Assembly: GCA_025934595.1 (NCBI GenBank)
Contig: JAICXU010000184.1
Location: 1-6,631 of the forward strand
Direction of reading: 5' to 3'
DNA: 6,631 bases
From: Polyangiaceae bacterium
GTDB taxonomy: Bacteria > Myxococcota_A > Polyangia > Polyangiales > Polyangiaceae
Positions within the stretch are counted from its first letter, which is position 1. Each line of letters opens with the position of its first letter. This document shows, piece by piece, positions 1 to 6,013 of this stretch. Position numbers and translations under genes: made by a program. Below the pieces are notes generated by a model. The model was given only the letters and a program-made list of their open reading frames with translations. It made no database searches and had not been told where the DNA came from.

Positions 1-2028
1 ATCGAAGAAGAGCGGAACGACCTCGCGCTCGAGCAAATCGTAGAGCAGCTCGGCCTCGACGGCGTCGCCCGCCGCGTCTTTGTATTCTTCGCCGCGCCCG
101 ATCGCCCAGCCGACCTCCCAGCCCCAGCGTCCCCAGGCTTCGGCCCACCAACCGTCGAGCACGCTCAGGTTGAGCGCGCCGTTCATCGCCGCTTTCATTC
201 CGCTCGTCCCGCTCGCTTCGTGCGGACGCCGCGGCGTGTTGAGCCACACGTCGACTCCGGTGACCATCGCGCGTGCGATGCGCATGTCGTAGTTCTCGAT
301 GAACACGACCTTGCCGGTGAACTCCGATTCGCGGCTCGCGTGCACGATCGATCGAATCAGCTCCTTTCCGCCCTTGTCTTGCGGGTGCGCTTTTCCCGCG
401 AAAATCAGCTGCACGGGCCGCTTCGCATCGCCGAGCAGCTTCTGTACGCGCGCCGCGTCCGAGAAGAGAAGCGTCGCGCGTTTGTACGTCGCGAATCTTC
501 GCGCGAAGCCGATCGTGAGCGCGTTCGGATCCAGGACTTCTTCGCACGCCGCGATCGCATCCGGTCCTTCGCCGCGGCGCTCCGCCGTGGCGCGAAGCCA
601 TTTTCGACAGAGCGTCACGAGACGATGGCGGCGATGCTCGTGCACTTGCCAGAGCTCCGCATCGGGAATGTCGCGCGCGCGCGACCAAATCGCCGCATCG
701 TCGGGCGTCTCCGCCCAGCGCGGGCCGAAATATCGCGTGTAGAGTGCACCTTGTTGCGCCGACACCCACGACGTCGTGTGCACGCCGTTCGTGACGCTGC
801 CGATCGGCACCTCGTGATCGGGCAGATCCGGCCAGAGCGGTTTGTACATCGAGCGCGAGACCTCGCCGTGCAGCGCGGAGACGCCGTTCGCGTGATCGCT
901 GGCGTGAATCGCGAGGACGGGCATCGAGAACGAGCTCGTGCGATCGGTTGGATTCATACGACCCAGTGCGACGAGCTCGTCTTCCGTGATGCCGAGCGGC
1001 GCGCGATACGGCTCGAGGTAACGCTTCACGAGATCCGGCGTGAACGCATCGTTGCCGGCCGGCACCGGCGTGTGCGTCGTGAAAATATTCGCCGCCGACG
1101 CTGCTTCACGCGCGACGGCGAACGATGCGCCGCGATCGCGCATGTAACGAGCGATGCGCTCGAGCGCGAGGAACGCGGAGTGTCCTTCGTTCATGTGACA
1201 GACGGTGGGGCTCATGCCGACGGCTTCGAGCGCATGGACGCCGCCGATGCCGAGCATGATCTCCTGGCGCACGCGGAACTCTTGGTCGCCGCCGTAGAGC
1301 GGTCCGGTGATCGATCGATCTTCCGGCTTATTTTCCGAGAGATTCGCGTCGAGCAAGTAGAGCGGCACCCGTCCGACCTGCACCTTCCACAGCTGCGCGA
1401 GCACGGTGCGCTCGGGATACGTCACGCGGATGATGAGCCGCTTCTGTTCTTTGTCCGACTCTTTGGAAAAGACAGGAACGACGGGCAAGCGATGCCAATC
1501 GTTGATGGGATAGTTCTCCGCTTGCAGGCCGTCGTCGTTCAAGACTTGGCGAAAGTATCCTTCGGCATACGCGAGACCGATGCCGATGAGCGGCAGCCCG
1601 AGATCGCTCGCCGTCTTGAGGTGATCGCCGGCGAGGACGCCGAGACCGCCGGAATAGATCGGCAAAGATTCGTGCAGGCCATACTCCATCGAGAAGTAGG
1701 CGATCTTCGCGTGGCCCGCTTCGGGGAAGCGTCGCGCGAACCACCCCTTTTGCGACATGTACGTCGTGAACGTCGTATGCGCCGCATCGAGGTGGCTGAG
1801 GAACGCGTCGTCGCTCGCGAGCTCGTCGAGACGCTTCTGCGAGACGCGCGAGAGCAGCTCGATCGGATTGCCGTGCACCTCTTCCCAGAGATCGGCGTCG
1901 ATGCGATTGAACATCTCGCGCGCGACCGGCGACCACGACCACCAGAGATTTTGCGCGATCACGCGGAGCCGCTCGAGCGAAGCAGGGAGACGTGGAACGA
2001 CGGTGAAGCGACGAAGCGTCGGCGGCAT
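1..2028 (-). CDS. glgP: Alpha-glucan (glycogen) phosphorylase, DUF3417 type; C-terminus beyond the window
   Basis: Cytoplasmic PLP enzyme that phosphorolyses alpha-1,4-glucans to glucose-1-phosphate. The minus strand is open for exactly 676 codons, from ATG (2028-2026) to the window edge, with no stop. Residues about 8-95 match the DUF3417 N-terminal domain (NLWWSWSP, then an HGNPIELL segment). Phosphorylase landmarks follow in order: MEYGLHESLPIYSGGLGVLAGDH (114-136), CHMNEGHSAF (277-286), TTHTPVPAGNDAF (317-329), SVTNGVHTTSW, GFARRFATYKRA (507-518, basic pair K516/R517), IENYDMRIA (577-585), and EASGTSGMKAAMNG, whose K612 is the expected PLP Schiff-base lysine. Family members usually run about 700-850 residues, so the missing part is only the C-terminal end. 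The start is supported by MPPTLRRFTVVPRLP, which resembles family N-termini. Other ATGs just upstream are out of frame, and no Shine-Dalgarno is visible. It is transcribed divergently from the hydrolase at 2163. No other glycogen gene is in view. Confidence 0.97.
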   Translation of the reverse strand, partial: MPPTLRRFTVVPRLPASLERLRVIAQNLWWSWSPVAREMFNRIDADLWEEVHGNPIELLSRVSQKRLDELASDDAFLSHLDAAHTTFTTYMSQKGWFARRFPEAGHAKIAYFSMEYGLHESLPIYSGGLGVLAGDHLKTASDLGLPLIGIGLAYAEGYFRQVLNDDGLQAENYPINDWHRLPVVPVFSKESDKEQKRLIIRVTYPERTVLAQLWKVQVGRVPLYLLDANLSENKPEDRSITGPLYGGDQEFRVRQEIMLGIGGVHALEAVGMSPTVCHMNEGHSAFLALERIARYMRDRGASFAVAREAASAANIFTTHTPVPAGNDAFTPDLVKRYLEPYRAPLGITEDELVALGRMNPTDRTSSFSMPVLAIHASDHANGVSALHGEVSRSMYKPLWPDLPDHEVPIGSVTNGVHTTSWVSAQQGALYTRYFGPRWAETPDDAAIWSRARDIPDAELWQVHEHRRHRLVTLCRKWLRATAERRGEGPDAIAACEEVLDPNALTIGFARRFATYKRATLLFSDAARVQKLLGDAKRPVQLIFAGKAHPQDKGGKELIRSIVHASRESEFTGKVVFIENYDMRIARAMVTGVDVWLNTPRRPHEASGTSGMKAAMNGALNLSVLDGWWAEAWGRWGWEVGWAIGRGEEYKDAAGDAVEAELLYDLLEREVVPLFFD

Positions 2029-2162
2029 GGCGGGGCAGCATAAATCACGTGCTCGGCCATCGGCGAGGCGTTTCGTAACTCAGTAATGAGTTACTAAATA
2101 TTCTTCGAGGAATTAGCCTGATTTTACTGTCTTCGACGCTCGTCCATGGCAGACCGGTGCCC
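2029..2162. promoter_or_regulatory. Divergent intergenic region between glgP and the alpha/beta hydrolase
   Basis: This is the longest non-coding stretch, noticeably AT-richer than its flanks between about 2071 and 2130. Promoters for both divergent genes must lie here or just inside the genes. I see no convincing paired -35/-10 set in either direction. Weak -10-like strings are TTTACT (2123-2128) for the plus strand and TATGCT (about 8 bases before the glgP ATG) on the minus strand. The palindrome at 2075-2094 sits in the middle. Confidence 0.6.
2075..2094. promoter_or_regulatory. Perfect palindrome, candidate repressor operator
   Basis: GTAACTCA, spacer GTAA, TGAGTTAC: perfect 8-bp arms with a 4-bp spacer, between two divergent genes. 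Length and symmetry resemble operators of dimeric helix-turn-helix repressors such as TetR or MarR types (family knowledge). No regulator gene is in the window, so the binding protein is unknown. It could form an RNA hairpin, but there is no T-tract and no gene end nearby, so a terminator is unlikely. The strings TAA, TAA, TGA and TAA also close frames across it. Confidence 0.5.
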
Positions 2163-3188
2163 ATGAACGATTCGCCGGAGACCGCTCCCTTCACGCCGCC
2201 GACATGGATGCGAAATGGGCACCTGCAGACGCTCGGCGCGTCGTTGCCGCTCTGGGCGCCGCCGCGAACGTTCACCGAAAACGAAGAGCGCATTCTCGTT
2301 CCCGTCGAAGAGGGATCCCTCGTCGCGCGCGCGTGGTGGCAGAAGGAGCGGCAGAAGGAGCGGCAGAAAGCGGACGCGCCGAAGACCGCCGTCATTCTGG
2401 TGCATGGCGTCGGCGGCGACGTCGGATCGCAGTACGTGATTCGCGCCGCGGTCGCCGTGCATCGCGCGGGCATGCACGCCGTGCGTCTGAATTTGCGAGG
2501 GGCAGGCGAGGGGCTGAAGACGGCGCCCACGCTCTATCACGCAGGTCTCACGGAAGATTTGCGGAGCACGGTCGACGTGCTGCTCGCGCGCCCGAACGTG
2601 TCGGATGTGGCCATCGTCGGATTTTCGCTCGGCGGCAACGTCACGTTGAAGCTCGCGGGGGAATGGGGAAGCGACGCGCCGAAGAAGATCCGCGCGATGG
2701 TCGCGATCTCACCGCCGCTCGATCTCGTGAGGACGTCGCGCGCGCTCGAGCGTCGCCGCTCCTTTCCGTACCGCCGCTACGTGCTGAAGAAGCTGCTCGA
2801 GACGGGCCGCGAATACGCGAAGCTCTATCCGGAGCGCGCGCGGTACGACGTCGCGAAGCTTTCGCGGGCGAAGCTGATTCGCGAGTACGACGAGCAAGTC
2901 GTCGCGCCCATGCACGGCTTCCAGAGCGCGGACGACTACTATCGAAAGATGAGCGCAGGCCTATTTTTGCCGCGGATCCAGATGCGCACGCTGCTCGTGC
3001 ACGCGGAGGACGATCCGATGATCCCGCCCGACACGATGCGCCCTTCGCTCGAGAAGATCCCGAAATCGCTCACGGTGGATTGGACCAAACGCGGAGGTCA
3101 CGTCGGCTGGTTCGGAGGATTCTCCGAGGACGGCTTCGTGCAGACGTACGCGATGAAGAAGTCGATTGCGTTCATCGAAAAAGTCTGA
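2163..3188 (+). CDS. Alpha/beta-fold hydrolase, YheT-like (COG0429 type)
   Basis: Predicted serine hydrolase/esterase of 341 residues, about the usual length for the YheT group; the substrate is not predictable. Using ATG 2163 as residue 1, the sequence shows NGHLQT (18-23), the N-terminal signature of this group, then an oxyanion strand VILVHGVGG (77-85). NLRGAGEG follows (110-117), then the nucleophile elbow GFSLGGN with Ser155. The acid site is AEDDPMIP (Asp283/284, probably 284) and the catalytic His313 lies in GGHVGWF. The triad is complete. No signal peptide or membrane segment is evident, so it is probably cytoplasmic. Start choice: an in-frame GTG at 2157 would add two residues; ATG is preferred, and neither has a Shine-Dalgarno. 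The ATG at 2146 is out of frame and meets a stop at once. The gene faces the FAA-family gene tail to tail with a 17-bp gap. Residues 60-69 (QKERQKERQK) are a repeated charged insertion. Confidence 0.93.
   Translation: MNDSPETAPFTPPTWMRNGHLQTLGASLPLWAPPRTFTENEERILVPVEEGSLVARAWWQKERQKERQKADAPKTAVILVHGVGGDVGSQYVIRAAVAVHRAGMHAVRLNLRGAGEGLKTAPTLYHAGLTEDLRSTVDVLLARPNVSDVAIVGFSLGGNVTLKLAGEWGSDAPKKIRAMVAISPPLDLVRTSRALERRRSFPYRRYVLKKLLETGREYAKLYPERARYDVAKLSRAKLIREYDEQVVAPMHGFQSADDYYRKMSAGLFLPRIQMRTLLVHAEDDPMIPPDTMRPSLEKIPKSLTVDWTKRGGHVGWFGGFSEDGFVQTYAMKKSIAFIEKV
2340..2368 (+). repeat. 12-bp tandem repeat inside the hydrolase gene
   Basis: CAGAAGGAGCGG occurs twice in direct succession (2340-2351, 2352-2363), followed by a partial third copy CAGAA. 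It stays in frame and encodes QKER-QKER-QK in a surface loop between the first strands and the HGVGG motif. It is a likely slippage product, and neighbouring family motifs are undisturbed. Confidence 0.8.
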
Positions 3189-3205
3189 CTCTCGGCGCGC
3201 GCGAA

Positions 3206-4201
3206 TCACATTTCGGGCTTGGCCTCTTCGAGGACGACGTCGTTCGTGAGCTTGCCGATGCCCTCGATCTCGAGCTCGATCACGTCCTTCGGTTTCATCC
3301 ACAAGTTGTCGGTGATCTTCGATCCGTTCAATTCGAGGAGGCACCCGGTGCCGCACGTGCCCGATCCGATCACGTCGCCCGGATAGAGCGTCACGCCGTA
3401 GCTCGCGCGCTCCATGATCTGCGCGAACGTCCAATTCATGTCCTTCACGTTTCCGCGCGAGAGCTCCTTGCCGTTCAAGCGTGCCGTCATCGCGAGATCG
3501 AATTGATTTCCGTTCGGCGTCTTCTTCGTTTTCGCCGCGAGCTCGTCCATCGTCACGAGCACGGGCCCGAGCGCGGTCGCGAAATCTTTTCCCTTCGCCG
3601 GTCCGAGATTCAGCTTCATCTCCTCCATCTGCAGCGTGCGCGCCGAAAAATCGTTCATGATCGTCATCCCGAAGATCATCTCGTCGGCGCGATTCGCGGG
3701 GATATTTCGCCCTGTTTTGCCGATCACGATCGCGGCTTCGAGCTCGAAATCGAGCTTCTCCAAATGCCGCGGCAAGACCCGCAGCGCGCCCGGACCGACC
3801 ACGGCCTGGTGGTTCGTGAAATAGAAAACCGGAAACTGATCGAACTCCGGAATCATCTCGAGCCCGCGATTGCGCCGCGCCGTCTCGACGTGCTGGCGAA
3901 ACGCGTAGCCGTCGCGCATCGAGGTCGGCCGCGGCAACGGCGAAAGGAGCGCAACGTTCGCGAGCGCGTGGACCGCACCGACCGGCGCCTGCCCCTTCGT
4001 GTGCGCAGCGATCGCCTCGCGCATGGCTTCCTTGGCGAGGTCTCCACCTTCGATGAGACGGAGCAAGCTCGACGCGTCGACTTTTTTCGTGCCCGCCTCG
4101 ATCGCTGCCGTCAGATCCAAGACGCGGTCGCCTTCGACCAAAGCGCCGGGAATTTCGGTATTTCGTGAATCGCTGAGCGCGACAAAGGTGACGAGCTTCA
4201 T
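3206..4201 (-). CDS. Fumarylacetoacetate hydrolase (FAA) family protein, two-domain
   Basis: A 331-residue metal-dependent enzyme of the FAH superfamily. Members cleave or rearrange acylpyruvate-type diketo acids, for example fumarylacetoacetate in tyrosine breakdown or homoprotocatechuate-pathway intermediates. The exact substrate cannot be read here. Residues 1 to about 90 form the N-terminal domain (MKLVTFVAL, later LLSPLPRPTSMRDGYAF) and about 95-328 the catalytic domain. Expected metal ligands are present: Glu153 and Glu155 in LDFELEAAIVIGK and Asp184 in IMNDFSART; Asp97 in RDGYAFRQHVE could be the fourth. KGKDFATALGP (203-213) and GSGTCGTGC (279-287) are further family signatures. It is longer than single-domain FAHD1-type proteins and shorter than eukaryotic FAH. 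One oddity is Thr189, where relatives commonly have Asp (SARD). The ATG at 4201 has no clear Shine-Dalgarno and lies 14 bp from the divergent NUDIX start. No other catabolic genes adjoin, so a tyrosine-pathway role is only a possibility. Confidence 0.95.
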   Translation of the reverse strand: MKLVTFVALSDSRNTEIPGALVEGDRVLDLTAAIEAGTKKVDASSLLRLIEGGDLAKEAMREAIAAHTKGQAPVGAVHALANVALLSPLPRPTSMRDGYAFRQHVETARRNRGLEMIPEFDQFPVFYFTNHQAVVGPGALRVLPRHLEKLDFELEAAIVIGKTGRNIPANRADEMIFGMTIMNDFSARTLQMEEMKLNLGPAKGKDFATALGPVLVTMDELAAKTKKTPNGNQFDLAMTARLNGKELSRGNVKDMNWTFAQIMERASYGVTLYPGDVIGSGTCGTGCLLELNGSKITDNLWMKPKDVIELEIEGIGKLTNDVVLEEAKPEM

Positions 4202-4215
4202 GCCCGCTTACTACC
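4202..4215. promoter_or_regulatory. 14-bp divergent gap with shared -10-like core
   Basis: The only sequence between the FAA-gene start and the NUDIX start. Its AT core TTACTA (4208-4213) reads TAGTAA on the other strand, six bases before the FAA ATG. In the plus direction it is 2 bases before ATG 4216 and 11 before the in-frame ATG 4225. Each match to TATAAT is only partial (3 of 6). A bidirectional promoter giving nearly leaderless messages would fit; otherwise promoters must lie inside the opposing coding regions. Confidence 0.3.
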
Positions 4216-4707
4216 ATGGCGCGAATGGCTTGGGGCTGGCTCTCGCTTCCGAAAGGCGCGCTGGAGGTCGTGCGCGAAATCGCGCGTCACGTGCTGAGGA
4301 GGCCGGTCGTGGGAATCTGCGCGGCGTGCCGTACGAAGGACGGCAAGTGGCTCTTCGTGCGACGCGCCGACACGGGAACGTGGTGCATGCCCGGCGGCAC
4401 GCTCGAATGGGGCGAGACGCTCGCGCCTGCGCTCGCTCGCGAGCTCGACGAGGAAGCGGGGATCGATCACGCGAAGCTCGAACGGATCGTCGGCGTCTAC
4501 TCACGCCCCGATCGCGACATCCGCTTTCACGCGGTGACGGTCGTCGTCGTCATGGAGATCGACGCACCCACACGTCCTCCGAAGAACCCGCTCGAGATCC
4601 GCGAGGTGCGCTTGTTCGACGAAAAGGACGCGCCCTTGCCGCTCGCGATGGGGTTCGACGACATCTGGCAGGACGTGCTTGCCGAAAAGGCGCCGGTCCT
4701 CGAATAG
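4216..4707 (+). CDS. NUDIX hydrolase
   Basis: A 163-residue pyrophosphohydrolase of the NUDIX superfamily, which cleaves nucleoside diphosphates linked to another moiety; the substrate is not predictable from sequence. The NUDIX box is complete: G61, five residues, E67, seven residues, then RELDEEAGI (75-83), matching G-x5-E-x7-REUxEExGU, with the Mg2+-binding glutamates E79/E80 intact. VVGICAACRTKDGKWLFVRR (31-50) forms the first strands, and TWCMPGG (55-61) leads into the box. Residues 1-30 (MARMAWGWLSLPKGALEVVR and on) form a helical lead-in also seen in other NUDIX proteins, supporting a start at 4216 or the second ATG at 4225. A GTG at 4291 would give only the bare domain. No Shine-Dalgarno is seen. 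It probably acts in the cytoplasm. It lies 67 bp upstream of the kinase on the same strand, but a likely promoter between them argues against an obligate operon. Confidence 0.95.
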   Translation: MARMAWGWLSLPKGALEVVREIARHVLRRPVVGICAACRTKDGKWLFVRRADTGTWCMPGGTLEWGETLAPALARELDEEAGIDHAKLERIVGVYSRPDRDIRFHAVTVVVVMEIDAPTRPPKNPLEIREVRLFDEKDAPLPLAMGFDDIWQDVLAEKAPVLE

Positions 4708-4724
4708 CCTTTAAAATAAGGCGA

Positions 4725-4747
4725 TTCGAAGAGAGATCTTTCTCGAA
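4725..4747 (+). other. Imperfect stem-loop after the NUDIX gene
   Basis: TTCGA (4725-4729) pairs with TCGAA (4743-4747). With A4730 bulged, GAGA pairs with TTTC (4739-4742) through one G-U, leaving loop GATC. It lies 17 bases past the NUDIX stop, where a terminator might sit, but is followed by GCCGG rather than a T-tract. It is either a weak intrinsic terminator/processing site or chance. Confidence 0.3.
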
Positions 4748-4748
4748 G

Positions 4749-4770
4749 CCGGCCCGTACAATAGGGCCGG
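4749..4770 (+). promoter_or_regulatory. Dyad enclosing a TACAAT -10 element just upstream of the kinase
   Basis: CCGGCCC (4749-4755) and GGGCCGG (4764-4770) are perfect 7-bp inverted arms around the 8-base centre GTACAATA. The centre contains TACAAT (4757-4762), five of six bases of the sigma-70 -10 consensus. Transcription would start near 4769, leaving about six bases before the ATG at 4775. No acceptable -35 hexamer is found at 15-19 bp spacing. The dyad may be an operator occluding the promoter, or an RNA hairpin if transcription starts upstream (for example in NUDIX read-through) that would mask the kinase start. Confidence 0.4.
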
Positions 4771-4774
4771 GACC

Positions 4775-6004
4775 ATGGAGAGAATCGGCGAATACCTAGT
4801 CGTTCGGATGCTCGGCGAAGGTGGCATGGGGAAGGTCTACGAGGCCGAGGAGCGGCTCTCGAAACGCAAGGTCGCGCTCAAGGTGCTGCGGCCCGAGCTC
4901 ACGAAGAGCGAGGACGGTCGTCGCCTCTTCTTGAACGAGATGCAGATCCTCGCGCATCTCGAGCATCCGAACGTGGTGCGCAGCCTCGCCTCGTTCGAAG
5001 CCGACGATCAGCTGGTCATGGTGCTCGAATATTTGAAAGGCAAGACGCTGCGCGAGGAGCTGAACGCGCGCGGGAAGCTACCGTGGAACGAAGCGGTCGA
5101 GATCATCGCGAAGATGGCGGGCGGCCTCGAGGTCGCGCACGCGCAGGAGCCGCCGATCATCCATCGCGATCTCAAACCGGAGAACGTGATGCTCACGGAG
5201 GGCGACGCGGGTGCGCCGGCCGGCCTCAAGGTCATGGACTTCGGGATCGCGAAGGTGCTCGCGGCCGCGCACGCGACGAACACGCAGAGCATCGGCACGC
5301 TCCAGTACATGAGCCCCGAGCAAATCGATGCGCGCACGATCGACGCGCGCAGCGATCTCTATTCGCTCGGTCTCATTTTTTACGAGCTTTTGGCGGGAAA
5401 GCCGCCGTTTTCGTCGGCGTCTCCGCGCGAGCTCTTGAACATGCAATGCACGGCGTCGCCGGCGGAGCTCGATGACGACATGCGGCGAGGGCTTCCGCGC
5501 GGCGTCGAAAATCTCTTGTTCCAGCTGCTCGAGAAGAATCCCGACGCACGTCCGGAGAGCGCGGCGGCGATCGTCGAGGCGCTCTCGCCGTTTCTGTCGG
5601 CCTCGACGGGCGACAAACGCGTCACGACGGGGCATGGTCGGAAGGCGAAGACCGAGACCGCGACCGAGACCGAGGCGAGCGCGGACGACGAGACCGAGGA
5701 AGAAGAACAGACGGCGAAGCCCGGCGTGCGATCGGGCGACACGCTCCATTCGACACCGAAACCGAAGCCGAAGAAGAAGGTGGCGCCTCGCCCGAACGAC
5801 ACCGTTGCGCTCGTCGAAAAAGCGACCATCGAACGCGAGCTCTCGACCGGCCGCGCGCTCGTTTTGATCGCGGGTCTTTCGATCCTCGCCGGTGTCGCGA
5901 CGTACATGGTTCGCGCGCACGCGCGTCGGAGCGCCGATTCGAGCGCGGTCGTCACGGCCACCGCCGAAACGACGACGTCGACCGACACCACGGGGGCGCG
6001 CTAG
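4775..6004 (+). CDS. Transmembrane Ser/Thr protein kinase, PknB-like (Hanks type)
   Basis: A 409-residue protein kinase transferring ATP phosphate to Ser/Thr of partner proteins. All catalytic motifs are present: glycine loop GEGGMGKVY (14-22), ATP-anchoring Lys36 in VALK, helix-C Glu55, HRDLKPEN (130-137) with catalytic Asp132, DFG (155-157), SPEQ (180-183), SDLYSLG with Asp194, and a late Arg259. It is an RD kinase, so control by activation-loop phosphorylation is expected; T168, T170, S172 and T175 lie in the loop. The domain ends near 275. A low-complexity linker follows: Thr/Glu-rich acidic 293-312, then a KPKPKPKKK basic block (329-337). One membrane helix (ALVLIAGLSILAGVATYMV, 361-379) leads to a short Ser/Thr-rich tail. 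The kinase is thus cytoplasmic, with about 30 residues outside and no PASTA or other sensor domain. ATG 4775 is favoured because the domain begins at residue 7; there is no strong Shine-Dalgarno. The next gene starts 9 bp after the TAG stop. Confidence 0.97.
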   Translation: MERIGEYLVVRMLGEGGMGKVYEAEERLSKRKVALKVLRPELTKSEDGRRLFLNEMQILAHLEHPNVVRSLASFEADDQLVMVLEYLKGKTLREELNARGKLPWNEAVEIIAKMAGGLEVAHAQEPPIIHRDLKPENVMLTEGDAGAPAGLKVMDFGIAKVLAAAHATNTQSIGTLQYMSPEQIDARTIDARSDLYSLGLIFYELLAGKPPFSSASPRELLNMQCTASPAELDDDMRRGLPRGVENLLFQLLEKNPDARPESAAAIVEALSPFLSASTGDKRVTTGHGRKAKTETATETEASADDETEEEEQTAKPGVRSGDTLHSTPKPKPKKKVAPRPNDTVALVEKATIERELSTGRALVLIAGLSILAGVATYMVRAHARRSADSSAVVTATAETTTSTDTTGAR

Positions 6005-6013
6005 CGACGAGCC

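Noticed and set aside
1302..1325. Repeated GATC/CGATCG strings, also near 345-360
   Set aside because: These tetramers arise throughout from common Asp, Ile, Ala and Arg codons. Spacing is irregular and there is no array, so I see no origin or CRISPR-like structure.
220..2043. 607-codon plus-strand open frame
   Set aside because: It lies opposite the well-supported glgP gene. Its translation is Arg/His/Glu-rich with no domain, as expected of an antisense shadow in GC-rich DNA.
2046..2051. CACGTG hexamer upstream of glgP
   Set aside because: A single six-base palindrome in GC-rich DNA has no support as a binding site.
2204..4168. 654-codon plus-strand open frame, the longest closed one in the window
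   Set aside because: It overlaps both the hydrolase (other frame) and the FAA gene (opposite strand), is dominated by Arg/Ala, and shows no family motif.
2961..4217. 418-codon minus-strand open frame overlapping the FAA gene
   Set aside because: It is an alternate frame of the same strand as the FAA gene, has low-complexity Arg/Asp composition and reaches into the hydrolase 3' end.
4712..4717. TAAAAT as a second possible kinase promoter
   Set aside because: No -35-like hexamer lies at suitable spacing, and TACAAT nearer the gene is the better candidate.
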